64,000 nucleotides of DNA from Sulfurirhabdus autotrophica (GCF_004346685.1 NZ_SMCO01000004.1:1-64000), one strand, 5' to 3'. Counted from the stretch's first letter, positions 17,565 to 26,159 are shown. Notes: a model not told the origin generated them from the sequence alone. Numbers and translations: made by a program.

Positions 17565-17571
17565 ACCCAAC
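17565..17571 (-). repeat. Cassette boundary core site GTTGGGT
   Basis: A single GTTRRRY core marks the upstream end of the first cassette. No attC hairpin is visible in the 260 nt between it and uvrD, so it could be a remnant of an attI site or of an eroded attC. A consensus TATAAT lies immediately upstream at 17576-17581 on the same strand, though with a poor -35, and could drive the cassettes. Confidence 0.45.
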
Positions 17572-17835
17572 AGTTATTATACGGACCCAGAGGTCAGAAT
17601 TATTGTTAATAAGAAAGCGTGCTTATTTCCATTAAGTTGTTGATTCAATGCAACTCCATAAATTATCCTGTCCGTATCTGATGTAATAATACTGCAAATC
17701 AATAACCTCATTGCATAAAGCTTTAGTTTTGGATGGATTTTGCCGACGGGATGGCCGCTATTGAATCGCATTACGGACAGAAGATGATGAGCTTGTGACT
17801 GCTGGATTAGGAGCGATAGCACCAGTTAGTAAGGG

Positions 17836-20013
17836 TTAAGCAGGTTCCAGTTTGGCATATTCCAATGCCAGCCATTTAGCCCCGGACTGGCTGAAATTCA
17901 CTTGTACTCTGGCATCGCCTCCCTTCCCTTCATGGTTGATAATCACCCCGGCACCAAATTTGGGATGAGTCACGCTTTGCCCAATGTGCCAGGGGGAGTC
18001 ATTGTTACTGGATCGGTTTATGGGCTTGCTGGCAGATTTAGTGGAATAAGTTTGTTCGGCATAGGCCGGTTGCGCCCAGGTATTAATGCGCTTGAGCAGT
18101 TCAGGAGGTAATTCGGATAAAAAGCGTGAAGGTATGCCGTAACGGATTTGCCCGTGCAGCATGCGGCTTTGAGCCAGGCTTAAATACAATCTGCGCTTGG
18201 CACGGGTAATGGCAACATACATCAATCGCCGTTCTTCTTCGATGCCATCTCTTTCATTCAGGCTTTGTTCGTGAGGGAATAGGCCTTCTTCTATCCCGCT
18301 CAAAAATACCGCATGAAACTCCAATCCCTTGGCAGCATGTACGGTCATTAACTGTAACGCATCGGAACCCGCAATGGCCTGATGCTCCCCTGCTTCCAGA
18401 GAAGCGTGGGTGAGAAATGAGGCCAGTACATCTTGTTGTTCACTATCCGCTTGCTGCTGGTTTTCAAAGTCATTCATGAACAGTGTGGCTGCATTCACCA
18501 GTTCATCCAGATTTTCAACGCGGTCTGATTCGGTTTTGCTGTTCTGGTAGTGCGTATACAAACCGCTATGAACCAGAATATGTTCCATTTGTTCTTGTAG
18601 CGGAAGCCCGGTGCAGGTTTCGCGCATGGAGTTGATCAATTGAATAAATGTAGCGATATTGCTGCCGGCCTTTCCACTTAATGCACCCGATGTGGCAGCC
18701 TGCCACAGGCTGATGTTTTGTTGCTTTGCTATATCCTGAAGCTGTTCCAGACTGCGGTTACCAATACCTCTCGTGGGGAAATTGATAATACGCAAGAACG
18801 CGCCGTCATCATTGGCATTGGCTGTGAGGCGCAGATAGGCCAGCGCATGCTTGATCTCCTGGCGTTCAAAAAATCGCAGGCCACCGTACACTTTATAGGG
18901 AATATTTGCACTGAAGAGCGCGTGCTCCAAAATGCGGGATTGCGCATTGGAACGGTAAAGCAGGGCCATGTTAGAAAGCGCCAAGCCTTCATTTTTGTGC
19001 AAGTTGCGCACTTCATCTACGATAAAAGACGCTTCCTCCAGGTCAGAAGCCGCTTCATACAGGCGGATCGGTTCGCCTGAGCCTTCAGAGGTCCACAGGT
19101 TTTTACCCAAACGCCCTCTGTTCTGGCTGATCAGTGCATTGGCGGCGTCCAGAATATTGCCATGTGAACGGTAGTTTTGCTCCAGCTTAATGACTTTCTC
19201 TACGGCAAAATCCTGTTCAAAATCGCGCATGTTGCCGGAATGGGCGCCACGGAAGGCATAAATGGACTGATCATCGTCACCCACAGCAAAAACAGCACTG
19301 TTACTACCTGCCAATAGCTTCAACCAAAGGTATTGCAGGCGGTTGGTATCCTGGAATTCGTCCACCAGAATATAATTGAATCTTCGCTGATAATGCTCCC
19401 GCAGTATTTCATTTCGGCTGAGCAGTTCATAGCAGCGCAACAGTAATTCGGCAAAGTCCACGACCCCTTCACGGATGCATTGTTCGTCGTAGGCCGCATA
19501 TAGCTCAGTCAGTTTGTGGGTGAAAGCATCATAGCTTTCTACCTTGGCCGCACGGATGCCGGACTCTTTGTTGCTATTGATAAAATGCTGTACCTGTTTG
19601 GGGGGATATTTTTCATCGTCTACATTCAGGCTCTTCAATAAGCGTTTGATGGTGGCAAGCTGGTCTGCACTGTCCAGAATCTGAAATAGTGCCGGCAGTC
19701 CTGCGTCATGATAATGAGCACGAAGTAAGCGGTTACATAGCCCATGGAATGTGCCAATCCACATGCCGCGAAGGTTGATGGGCAGCATTGTAGAAAGACG
19801 CGCCAGCATTTCTTTTGCGGCTTTATTGGTAAAGGTCACCGCTAAAATACCGTTTGGGCTGGTTTGTCCGGTTTGGATCAGGTGAGCGATTCGGGTAGTG
19901 AGTACCCGTGTTTTACCGCTCCCCGCGCCTGCTAAAATCAGCGCGGATTCATGGGGCAACGTGACTGCTTCAAGTTGAGGAGGGTTGAGACCAGATAAAA
20001 TTGAAGAAGGCAT
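17836..20013 (-). CDS. uvrD: UvrD/Rep-family DNA helicase II
   Basis: Superfamily 1A 3'-5' helicase acting in nucleotide excision and mismatch repair. Walker A is ILAGAGSGKTRVL. The helicase motifs TFTNKAAKEM (Ia), LVDEFQDTN (II), VGDDDQSIYAFRGA (III) and LEQNYRS (IV) follow. Then come TVHAAKGLEFHAVFLSGIEEG (V) and EERRLMYVAITRAKRRL (VI). The C-terminus ends in the Tudor-like PKFGAGVIINHEGKGGDARVQ segment typical of UvrD and PcrA. Length (725 aa) is normal. The cassette cluster lies directly downstream on the same strand. Confidence 0.95.
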   Translation of the reverse strand: MPSSILSGLNPPQLEAVTLPHESALILAGAGSGKTRVLTTRIAHLIQTGQTSPNGILAVTFTNKAAKEMLARLSTMLPINLRGMWIGTFHGLCNRLLRAHYHDAGLPALFQILDSADQLATIKRLLKSLNVDDEKYPPKQVQHFINSNKESGIRAAKVESYDAFTHKLTELYAAYDEQCIREGVVDFAELLLRCYELLSRNEILREHYQRRFNYILVDEFQDTNRLQYLWLKLLAGSNSAVFAVGDDDQSIYAFRGAHSGNMRDFEQDFAVEKVIKLEQNYRSHGNILDAANALISQNRGRLGKNLWTSEGSGEPIRLYEAASDLEEASFIVDEVRNLHKNEGLALSNMALLYRSNAQSRILEHALFSANIPYKVYGGLRFFERQEIKHALAYLRLTANANDDGAFLRIINFPTRGIGNRSLEQLQDIAKQQNISLWQAATSGALSGKAGSNIATFIQLINSMRETCTGLPLQEQMEHILVHSGLYTHYQNSKTESDRVENLDELVNAATLFMNDFENQQQADSEQQDVLASFLTHASLEAGEHQAIAGSDALQLMTVHAAKGLEFHAVFLSGIEEGLFPHEQSLNERDGIEEERRLMYVAITRAKRRLYLSLAQSRMLHGQIRYGIPSRFLSELPPELLKRINTWAQPAYAEQTYSTKSASKPINRSSNNDSPWHIGQSVTHPKFGAGVIINHEGKGGDARVQVNFSQSGAKWLALEYAKLEPA

Positions 20014-20170
20014 GTGCTAGAATTTCCGGATGGTAGCCAAGAGCAAAACCGTATGACCCTGTTTTTATTAAAGTTCACAAATAACCAGGAAACAGGCGAA
20101 TCAAAAATACTGGTTTTTAGCGTTGTGGTGAAACTTGGCGAAAAGATTAATTGAGAAGGTATTATAAATC

Positions 20171-20554
20171 ATGGCGATGACGCTTGGGGATTTCGTGCGC
20201 GAAGCACGCAAACAGATCAATGAATGGGATGCTGACACAGCAAAAGACAATCTCGAAGAAGAGAAAGTCCTGGTTGTGGACATCAGAGAACCCTATGAGT
20301 TTGAAAAAAGCCATTTACCCGGCGCAATTTGCATTCCCCGTGGGTTGCTGGAGGGCGCTGCAGACGCCGGTACCAAGTATAGGGATGAGCGACTGTGTCA
20401 TGCACAGGATGAAACTATCCTGCTTTATTGCCAAAGCGGGGGGCGCAGTGCTCTGGCTGCACTGACATTGCAGCAAATGGGTTTTGCAACCGTATATAAC
20501 CTGGCAGGCGGTGTTGAATTATGGGACGCGGAAGGCTACCCCCTTGAAAAATAA
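20171..20554 (+). CDS. Rhodanese-like domain protein
   Basis: Single rhodanese domain of 127 aa. The active-site loop is CQSGGRS with the persulfide-forming cysteine, preceded by VVDIREPYEFEKSHLPGAICIPRG, the CDC25/rhodanese CH2A-like signature. It is cytoplasmic and would carry sulfane sulfur to an acceptor. It is followed after 21 nt by a DedA gene and then a MoaD/ThiS-like gene, so the sulfur-carrier theme repeats within one operon. Confidence 0.9.
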   Translation: MAMTLGDFVREARKQINEWDADTAKDNLEEEKVLVVDIREPYEFEKSHLPGAICIPRGLLEGAADAGTKYRDERLCHAQDETILLYCQSGGRSALAALTLQQMGFATVYNLAGGVELWDAEGYPLEK

Positions 20555-20575
20555 TCGGGCAAATTTAAGGTTAGC

Positions 20576-21136
20576 GTGACACTCCAATCATTCATCGAAA
20601 ATTATGGTTACTTCGCCGTTTTACTAGGTACTTTTCTGGAAGGTGAAACGGTTCTGGTGATGGCCGGATTTGCCGCATTTCGTGGTTATCTCGATCTGCC
20701 GCTAGTAATCGCGGTGGCATTTGCAGGCAGTTTTCTAGGCGATCAACTTTATTTTTTACTTGGTCAGCATAAAGGTGTTGCGATTCTGGCGCGTTACCCA
20801 CGGTTGGCCGAGCGCGCAACCCATGTTCAATCATTGCTGCACAAATATCATACCCTGCTTATTTTAGTCATCCGTTTTCTCTACGGTTTGCGAATTGTTG
20901 GACCGGTTGCCATAGGGATGAGCGGCATACTGTGGCACCGATTTTTGATATTGAATATGGTGGGTGCAGCCGTTTGGGCTGTTGTAATAGGTACGCTGGG
21001 TTACTTTTTTGGCAGTGTGCTTGAATTACTGATAGCAGACATACGCCACTATGAAGAAGCCATATTAGGATTTTTCTTGCTGGCTGGTTTGCTCATGTGG
21101 GCAATTTACCGTTGGCGAAACAGGGGACAAAAATGA
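20576..21136 (+). CDS. DedA-family membrane protein (SNARE-associated / VTT domain)
   Basis: Polytopic inner-membrane protein of 186 aa, starting GTG at 20576. The VTT motif region FLEGETVLVMAGFAAFRGYL and the conserved basic RFLYGLRIVGPVAIGMSGI are both visible, with about four to five hydrophobic segments. DedA proteins are lipid scramblases or flippases linked to undecaprenyl phosphate or phospholipid recycling and to membrane potential. It overlaps the next gene as ATGA, so the two are translationally coupled. Confidence 0.9.
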   Translation: MTLQSFIENYGYFAVLLGTFLEGETVLVMAGFAAFRGYLDLPLVIAVAFAGSFLGDQLYFLLGQHKGVAILARYPRLAERATHVQSLLHKYHTLLILVIRFLYGLRIVGPVAIGMSGILWHRFLILNMVGAAVWAVVIGTLGYFFGSVLELLIADIRHYEEAILGFFLLAGLLMWAIYRWRNRGQK

Positions 21137-21381
21137 TAAAAATATTGTATTTCATGGGATTGGTGGACGTGATTGGTTGCGCTCAGGAAGAAATACCGTT
21201 GCCTGAAGACGTGCTGGATGTGAAATCTTTGTTGGAAAGTCTCATAAAACGTGGTCAGCAGTATCAAAAGGCCCTGGCCGATGTAACGAAGCTTCAGATC
21301 ACTATAAATAAGCGTTTTGTTGAACCGGATGCCCCCGTTCAGAATGGTGACGAGATCGCATTTTTCCCTACATTAAAATGA
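21133..21381 (+). CDS. MoaD/ThiS-like ubiquitin-fold protein lacking the terminal Gly-Gly
   Basis: Small beta-grasp protein of 82 aa; the start at 21133 overlaps the DedA stop by 4 nt. The fold is recognisable from IKILYFMGLVDVIG, an internal helix SLLESLIKRG and ITINKRFVEPDAPVQNGDEIAFFP. In MoaD this last strand is followed by P-x-x-GG, whose diglycine is adenylated and thiocarboxylated. Here the protein ends IAFFPTLK, so it cannot act as a classical sulfur carrier. It may be a divergent MoaD with another role, or an inactivated copy. Confidence 0.72.
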   Translation: MIKILYFMGLVDVIGCAQEEIPLPEDVLDVKSLLESLIKRGQQYQKALADVTKLQITINKRFVEPDAPVQNGDEIAFFPTLK

Positions 21382-21463
21382 AGGCAGAGGTTGGTGCATG
21401 ATGATTTGAGAGTGGTTCAGGGTGTTTACAGTAAATGGGGATATAGATCCTGAAGAGACCCTC

Positions 21464-21488
21464 ATCGTTGGTCAGGTTATCCAACGAT
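21464..21488 (+). terminator. Hairpin downstream of the rhodanese-DedA-MoaD operon
   Basis: Perfect 8-bp inverted repeat ATCGTTGG / CCAACGAT around a 9-nt loop, about 80 nt after the MoaD-like stop. There is no T-run on either side, so it is not a canonical intrinsic terminator. It could pause or terminate with Rho, or end the convergent DsrE-family gene. Confidence 0.35.
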
Positions 21489-21528
21489 TCGAGTCATTTG
21501 CCGGTTGTGGGCCAGTTCCAAAATGGCA

Positions 21529-22149
21529 TTAAATGTATAAACATACATCCGCTTTGGCAGCCAATGGAAGGAAGCTCGCTGCTCCAACCCATTCAGCGAC
21601 TTCCGGCACAAAGTCCGTTTTGCTATATCCGAATAAATCCACCGTCATCTGGCACGCAACCAATTTAACTTCAGCTTCAATGCAGGCAGAACGTAGCTCT
21701 TCAATACTCGCAACACCCTTCTGCTTTAAGGTACTGTTAAACATCGATTTGGCCATCAACTCAAATCCTGGAATATTGCCCATCACTATATTCGGAATTT
21801 TCCAGTCAATACCACGAAACCATTCTGGTCCAATGGGCATTTTCATGGGCATGGCTGGATTCCCCAGTGGCGACACACCTAGCTGCAAGTCTTTTTTCAA
21901 TAACTCCAAGCCATAGAAACTAAAAAAGATAGACACTTCCCACCCGAGTGCTGATGCCGTGGAGGCCAAGATAAAAGGTGGGTATGCCCAATCCAATGTA
22001 CCTTTGGTTGCAATCAACGCCATGGTATTGGTTTTAGCCTCTGCACGAATATTGCTTTCCTTTTCAAATTCCTCCTTAAACCACTGGTTAAATCTATCCC
22101 GTTCCAACTGATCGGATTCGCTCACAATAGCTAATGATGTCCTATTCAT
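21529..22149 (-). CDS. DsrE/DsrF/DrsH-like family protein
   Basis: COG2210-type DsrE2-like protein of about 206 aa. The start is set at the ATG at 22149 (MNRTSLAIVSESDQ), with an AAAGGGG ribosome binding site 8 nt upstream; the track's longer N-terminus adds 22 codons. Features are ALIATKGTLDWAYPPFILAS, a hydrophobic GWEVSIFFSFYGLELL, and the conserved cysteine in LVACQMTVDLFGYS. DsrE2 proteins are sulfurtransferases of sulfur-oxidising bacteria or general peroxiredoxin-like proteins. No dsrAB, hdr or tusA gene is in the window. It is divergent to a LysR gene, which probably regulates it. Confidence 0.8.
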   Translation of the reverse strand: MNRTSLAIVSESDQLERDRFNQWFKEEFEKESNIRAEAKTNTMALIATKGTLDWAYPPFILASTASALGWEVSIFFSFYGLELLKKDLQLGVSPLGNPAMPMKMPIGPEWFRGIDWKIPNIVMGNIPGFELMAKSMFNSTLKQKGVASIEELRSACIEAEVKLVACQMTVDLFGYSKTDFVPEVAEWVGAASFLPLAAKADVCLYI

Positions 22150-22281
22150 AATATTTGCCCCTTTCATATTAAATTGCGCCACAACCAAAATCCTAATTGG
22201 CAGAAACATCATCATCTACTATTCGCGTTAATTTGATAATTGCTTATATAATTGATTCACTTTCTCTATTTAGTTAACAAT
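22150..22281. promoter_or_regulatory. Divergent promoter region of the DsrE-family and LysR genes
   Basis: About 130 nt between two divergent start codons. The half nearest lysR is AT-rich and holds the short inverted repeat ATAA-TTGC-TTAT together with repeated ATAATTG elements (about 22232-22255). These resemble a LysR-type T-N11-A operator. This layout is the usual one for LysR self-regulation and control of the neighbour. Confidence 0.4.
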
Positions 22282-23196
22282 ATGCTGGTTGAAAACATCA
22301 CTGACTTGGTTATTTTTGTCGCCGTTATAAAAGCCGGAAGTTTGTCTGCCGCTGGACGAGAGTTGGGATTTTCAAGCGCGGTTGTCAGTAAGCGGTTGCA
22401 ACGCCTTGAAGAACAGTTGGGCGTTCGTTTACTCAATCGCTCGACTAGAAAACTGTGCATAACGGAAGAAGGAATTCGCTATCATGACTATTGTGTGCGA
22501 GTACTGGCCGAGCTTGATGAAGCAGAAACGCTCATTACCAGCGGGCATAGCCAACCTAAAGGCACTTTACGTGTCACCGTCCCAGCTGCATTTGGACGTT
22601 TGCATATTGCCACTCTGGTTCCCGAGTTTTTAAGGCGTTACCCGGATTTGCGTTTATCACTTCATTTATCGGACACTAAAGTTGATATTATTGAAGAAGG
22701 ATACGATGTTGCTGTCCGTATTGGCGACATGAAAGATTCTAATTTAGTAGCAAGGCATCTTGGAATAGATCGAAGAAAAGTAGTTGCGACACCTTCTTAT
22801 CTTAAAAAATTCGGCAGCCCCCAAACACCTGATGATCTTATTAATCATAATGTGCTGTTATTTGCCAATCCAACTCCTTTAGATCAATGGCAATTCATCA
22901 ACTCAAACGGTAAACCCCACAGTGTAAAAGTAACCGGTAATTTTGAAACGAATAATTGTGATGCTTTAAGAGCAGCTATTTATGCCGATGCAGGAATTGC
23001 ATTGCGCCCTGTCTGGGATGTATGGGAAGACATAAAAGCAGGAAACTTGCAGGTATTATTACCTGAATACACACACCCTTCAGTCAACATACAGGCGGTT
23101 TATCCTAGTAGGCGACATTTGTCGCAAAAAGTAAGGGTATTTATTGATCTGCTGTGCGAATCATTTGGCGAAACGCCATATTGGGATTTACCTTAA
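22282..23196 (+). CDS. LysR-family transcriptional regulator
   Basis: 304-aa regulator; the start is set at the ATG at 22282 (MLVENITDLVIFVAVIKAG). The winged helix-turn-helix lies in the first 60 residues (SLSAAGRELGFSSAVVSKRL, then LEEQLGVRLLNRSTRKLCIT). The C-terminal effector domain has two Rossmann-like halves (LRVTVPAAFGRLHIA; LRLSLHLSDTKVDIIEEGYDVAVRIG). It belongs to the DmlR/AaeR-like group by its VRIG-DSNLVARHLG pattern. It is divergent to the DsrE-family gene. The inducer is unknown. Confidence 0.93.
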   Translation: MLVENITDLVIFVAVIKAGSLSAAGRELGFSSAVVSKRLQRLEEQLGVRLLNRSTRKLCITEEGIRYHDYCVRVLAELDEAETLITSGHSQPKGTLRVTVPAAFGRLHIATLVPEFLRRYPDLRLSLHLSDTKVDIIEEGYDVAVRIGDMKDSNLVARHLGIDRRKVVATPSYLKKFGSPQTPDDLINHNVLLFANPTPLDQWQFINSNGKPHSVKVTGNFETNNCDALRAAIYADAGIALRPVWDVWEDIKAGNLQVLLPEYTHPSVNIQAVYPSRRHLSQKVRVFIDLLCESFGETPYWDLP

Positions 23197-23473
23197 AGGG
23201 AAAATATCCCCAAAAATTGGGTGAAGCACTAACCAATTATCACTTTATGAATTCTTTAACGTCAGGTATAAATTTGAATCAGTTTTACTCCACTGTAAGC
23301 GAAGGTCAGGGGCTAAGCACGGAACGGTCGAATGGTAATGCTGCGCAAGTAAAATGATCGTGAAGATTTTCGGTAAGTCCAGGAAGTCACTTGCGTGTAC
23401 AGTTGGAAAAAATTCGGCTTTGATAAGACGCAAATTAGCGGAAGAGTAAAATCAATTGTTATAGAGTTAGCAG

Positions 23474-23517
23474 AATAAAAAAACCGGCAAGTAAAGCAAC
23501 TGCTTCACTATGCCGGT
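23474..23517 (-). terminator. Intrinsic terminator of the phosphoribulokinase gene
   Basis: On the minus strand, 22 nt after the prk stop, ACCGGCA ... TGCCGGT forms a stem that continues through AGTGAAGCA / TGCTTTACT. It is followed by a run of seven Ts. Strong GC base, long stem and U-tract are all present, so this is a canonical Rho-independent terminator. It also fills part of the 340-nt gap after the LysR gene; nothing else is recognisable there. Confidence 0.9.
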
Positions 23518-23538
23518 CTGAAAATACGGAGGAACCCG

Positions 23539-24414
23539 TTATTTCGCTTTTTTCTTGTTCAAAATCATTTCATGAATCAGCGGTGTCAGAATCACTTCCA
23601 TCGCAAAGCCCATTTTCGCGCCAGGCACGACGATGGTGTTAGGACGGGACATGAAAGAACCGTTAATCATGTTAAGCATGTAAGGGAAATCCACTTTCTT
23701 GGCATCCTTGAAGCGGATAACGATGAAGCTCTCATCCGGTGTGGGGATATCACGAGCGATAAACGGGTTTGATGTATCAACCGTTGGCACGCGCTGGAAG
23801 TTAACATGGCTGCGAGAAAATTGCGGTGTGATGTAGTGCACATAGTCGTGCATACGGCGCAAAATCGTGTCAGTGACAGCTTCAGCGGAGTAACCACGCT
23901 CAGCGCAATCGCGATGAATTTTCTGGATCCACTCCAGATTCACAATAGGCACAACGCCAATCAGCAAATCCGCATACTTGGATACGTCAACCTTGCCATT
24001 TACAACGCCGCCATGCAAACCTTCATAAAACAGCAGGTCGCTTCCTTTGGGAATCGCTTTCCAAGGGGTAAAAGTACCAGCAGCCTGCTTGTATGGAGCA
24101 GCCTCTTCGTCATTGTGCAGGTAGAAGCGACGCTTGCCCGAACCGGTTTCACCATAGGTTTTGAACAACTCTTCAATTTTGTCGAAGTGGTTGGCTTCTG
24201 GCCCAAAGTGACTAGGTGCGCGGGTTTTGGCTTTTTCAGCCTTGGCTACCGCTTCTTTGAATGCGGTGCGATCCAAGCTGTGAAAGCTATCACCTTCGAC
24301 AATGGCAGGGTTCAGATTTTCACGGCGGAAAATATGCTCGAAAGCACGTTTTACCGTGGTAGTACCGGCGCCGGATGAACCGGTCACAGCGATAACAGGA
24401 TGCTTCTTGGACAT
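23539..24414 (-). CDS. prk: Phosphoribulokinase (class I)
   Basis: Makes ribulose 1,5-bisphosphate from ribulose 5-phosphate and ATP, the step before Rubisco in the Calvin-Benson-Bassham cycle. The P-loop is GSSGAGTTTVKRAF. The class I (proteobacterial, octameric) features are its 291-aa length, HFDKIEELFKTYGETGSGKRR, FYEGLHGG (Walker B region) and RRMHDYVHYITPQFSRSHVNFQRVP (landmark near residues 185-210). The gene stands alone with its own terminator; no cbbL, cbbM or cbbR is in the window. It is the strongest evidence for an autotrophic host. Confidence 0.96.
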   Translation of the reverse strand: MSKKHPVIAVTGSSGAGTTTVKRAFEHIFRRENLNPAIVEGDSFHSLDRTAFKEAVAKAEKAKTRAPSHFGPEANHFDKIEELFKTYGETGSGKRRFYLHNDEEAAPYKQAAGTFTPWKAIPKGSDLLFYEGLHGGVVNGKVDVSKYADLLIGVVPIVNLEWIQKIHRDCAERGYSAEAVTDTILRRMHDYVHYITPQFSRSHVNFQRVPTVDTSNPFIARDIPTPDESFIVIRFKDAKKVDFPYMLNMINGSFMSRPNTIVVPGAKMGFAMEVILTPLIHEMILNKKKAK

Positions 24415-24830
24415 CAGGCTCTCCTACAGCTTTTAAATGATAAAAATGAGTCAGTATAGCTTCTTAGCGCTGCTTTTGTCACTAGGTGGCACGGAATCGC
24501 AGCGGGTGGCTTGAGAAACTATCGGCAACAGATTGAAGGGGATCAAATTTTGGGGCAATTGGTTTGAAAACATCATTTTGCAATAATCTGTGAATAAAGC
24601 CCGGAATGTTTGTCGGCTGTAATTTGCAGACCAGGCCAGACTATGTGCCGCAAGTCGCAGGCAAACGTGCATGTGGATAATAGCGGTTATAATAGTTGTC
24701 TGTTTTAGCGAATGATTACATCTTTTGGTAGTGTTGAGAACAAAGAAGGTAAAAACGGCGCCCCGCATCTGGTTTGAGAAGTTGGAGCAAGCCCTTGTTG
24801 GTCGATCGGTTTTTTTGAGGATAAGGTTGG
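24415..24830. other. Long intergenic region between prk and the transglycosylase gene
   Basis: These 416 nt must hold the promoters of two divergent genes. A TTATAAT box (about 24687-24693, plus strand) is a possible -10 for the transglycosylase, though the message would then carry a leader of more than 100 nt. The open frame on the minus strand here (24451-25077) overlaps the transglycosylase and has no coding character. No RNA gene is recognised. Confidence 0.45.
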
Positions 24831-26159
24831 ATGAGAAAAATGAATAAGAAAATAGCTGCAAAAGCAGCCGCATTTTTAGTTTCGATGACAATCTTCGGCT
24901 GTGCAGCAAATGGGCAAGCGGTGAAAGCTTCCCCCGAACAAAGTCAGCCACAGAAGGCTGAGCCATGTCCCAATTGTGGTTTAAAGGACGTGGATCAGGC
25001 AGTGGCGAAGCAGGAGGGGATGCTATTTTCTGACTGGCTTGCCGGTTTTCGCATTCGGTTGAGCAATGCGGGTGCAAAGCCTGAGACGATAGCCTCCATG
25101 CTTGATGGGCTTGAGCCCGATGAGCGGATTATTGAGCGTGATCAAAGCCAGCCGGAATTTGTACGTCCGATCTGGTCCTATCTTGAGAGTGCGGCATCAG
25201 ATTTGCGGATATTCAACGGAAGGGAGGCCTATGCATCCCGTCGTAAAACAATTAATGCGATAGCTGCACGCTATGGCGTACGCGCTGAAATTTTGCTTGC
25301 CGTATGGGGGCTGGAAAGTTCCTACGGTACGATTACCGGCAATAATGACATTATTCGATCTCTGGCAACCCTGGCGTGGGAAGGCCGTCGTCGCGAGTGG
25401 GCAGAAAGCCAGCTAATTGCTGCAGCGCAAATGATTGATCGCGGCTTTGCAACACGAGATCAACTTACCGGCTCGTGGGCCGGAGCAATGGGCCAGACTC
25501 AATTTATCCCGACTGCTTATCTTGAGTGGTCCGCTGACTGGGATGGTGATGGTCGCCGCAATATCTGGACTGATGAGTTTGATGCTTTGGCTTCTGCAGC
25601 TAATTTGCTCAAGCAGGCAGGGTGGCAGTCAGGTGCTCCGGTAGTGCAGGAAGTGGTTGTCCCCGACACATTTAAACTGGACCAGTGGGATCCGGAGCGC
25701 AGTTATCTGGTCAGCGAATGGGCGGCGCGCGGGCTTCGTCGTGCTGGCGGTGAAGCCTGGAGCGCTGAAGACCTTGAACGAGCTGCAAGGCTGGAACTAC
25801 CTGCAGGGAGGGGTGGCCCAGGATTTTTAACTTTCCCGAATTTCAGGGTGATCAAACGCTATAATAATTCCACATCATATGCGCTCGGTGTTGCGTATCT
25901 GGCCGAAGGGATTGCCGGTGGCGCAACTATTACTGGCGCCTGGCCGAAGGATAACGTGCCGTTGACCACCTCTCAAACCCGCGAATTGCAGGTTGCGCTT
26001 AATGTGCTGGGATATAATTCGGGCCAGCCAGACGGTTTGGCCGGACCCAATACTCGCCGCGCATTGCGGGATTTTCAGCGTGCCAAGCATCTCGATGCCG
26101 ATGGTTATGTCGGTTCTTCAGCGTATAACGCAGTGATGGCGGCTGCCGCGAGTAAGTAG
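24831..26159 (+). CDS. Lytic murein transglycosylase, MltB family with C-terminal peptidoglycan-binding domain
   Basis: Cleaves the glycan strand of peptidoglycan to 1,6-anhydromuropeptides. The N-terminus is a lipoprotein signal with the lipobox in MTIFGCAANG (Cys about residue 24). The catalytic domain (about residues 65-360) has LAVWGLESSYGTITG with the catalytic glutamate, WAGAMGQTQFIPTAYL and DWDGDGRRNIW. A PG_binding_1 domain follows (LQVALNVLGYNSGQPDGLAGPNTRRAL, used as a landmark near residues 385-435). This is the TIGR02283 (MltB_2) architecture, and 442 aa fits. A CPNCG motif near residue 46 is unusual but lies in the linker. Confidence 0.92.
   Translation: MRKMNKKIAAKAAAFLVSMTIFGCAANGQAVKASPEQSQPQKAEPCPNCGLKDVDQAVAKQEGMLFSDWLAGFRIRLSNAGAKPETIASMLDGLEPDERIIERDQSQPEFVRPIWSYLESAASDLRIFNGREAYASRRKTINAIAARYGVRAEILLAVWGLESSYGTITGNNDIIRSLATLAWEGRRREWAESQLIAAAQMIDRGFATRDQLTGSWAGAMGQTQFIPTAYLEWSADWDGDGRRNIWTDEFDALASAANLLKQAGWQSGAPVVQEVVVPDTFKLDQWDPERSYLVSEWAARGLRRAGGEAWSAEDLERAARLELPAGRGGPGFLTFPNFRVIKRYNNSTSYALGVAYLAEGIAGGATITGAWPKDNVPLTTSQTRELQVALNVLGYNSGQPDGLAGPNTRRALRDFQRAKHLDADGYVGSSAYNAVMAAAASK

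Noticed and set aside
17577-17822. 81-codon minus-strand frame just upstream of the cassettes
   Set aside because: No ribosome binding site or recognisable protein; more likely a non-coding or attI-derived region.
21529-22149. DsrE-family gene as evidence for a reverse Dsr sulfur-oxidation pathway
   Set aside because: No dsrAB, dsrC, tusA or hdr genes are in the window; DsrE-like proteins also occur outside that pathway.
24451-25077. 208-codon minus-strand frame between prk and the transglycosylase gene
   Set aside because: It overlaps the start of the transglycosylase on the other strand and has Cys/His/Ser-rich composition typical of shadow frames.
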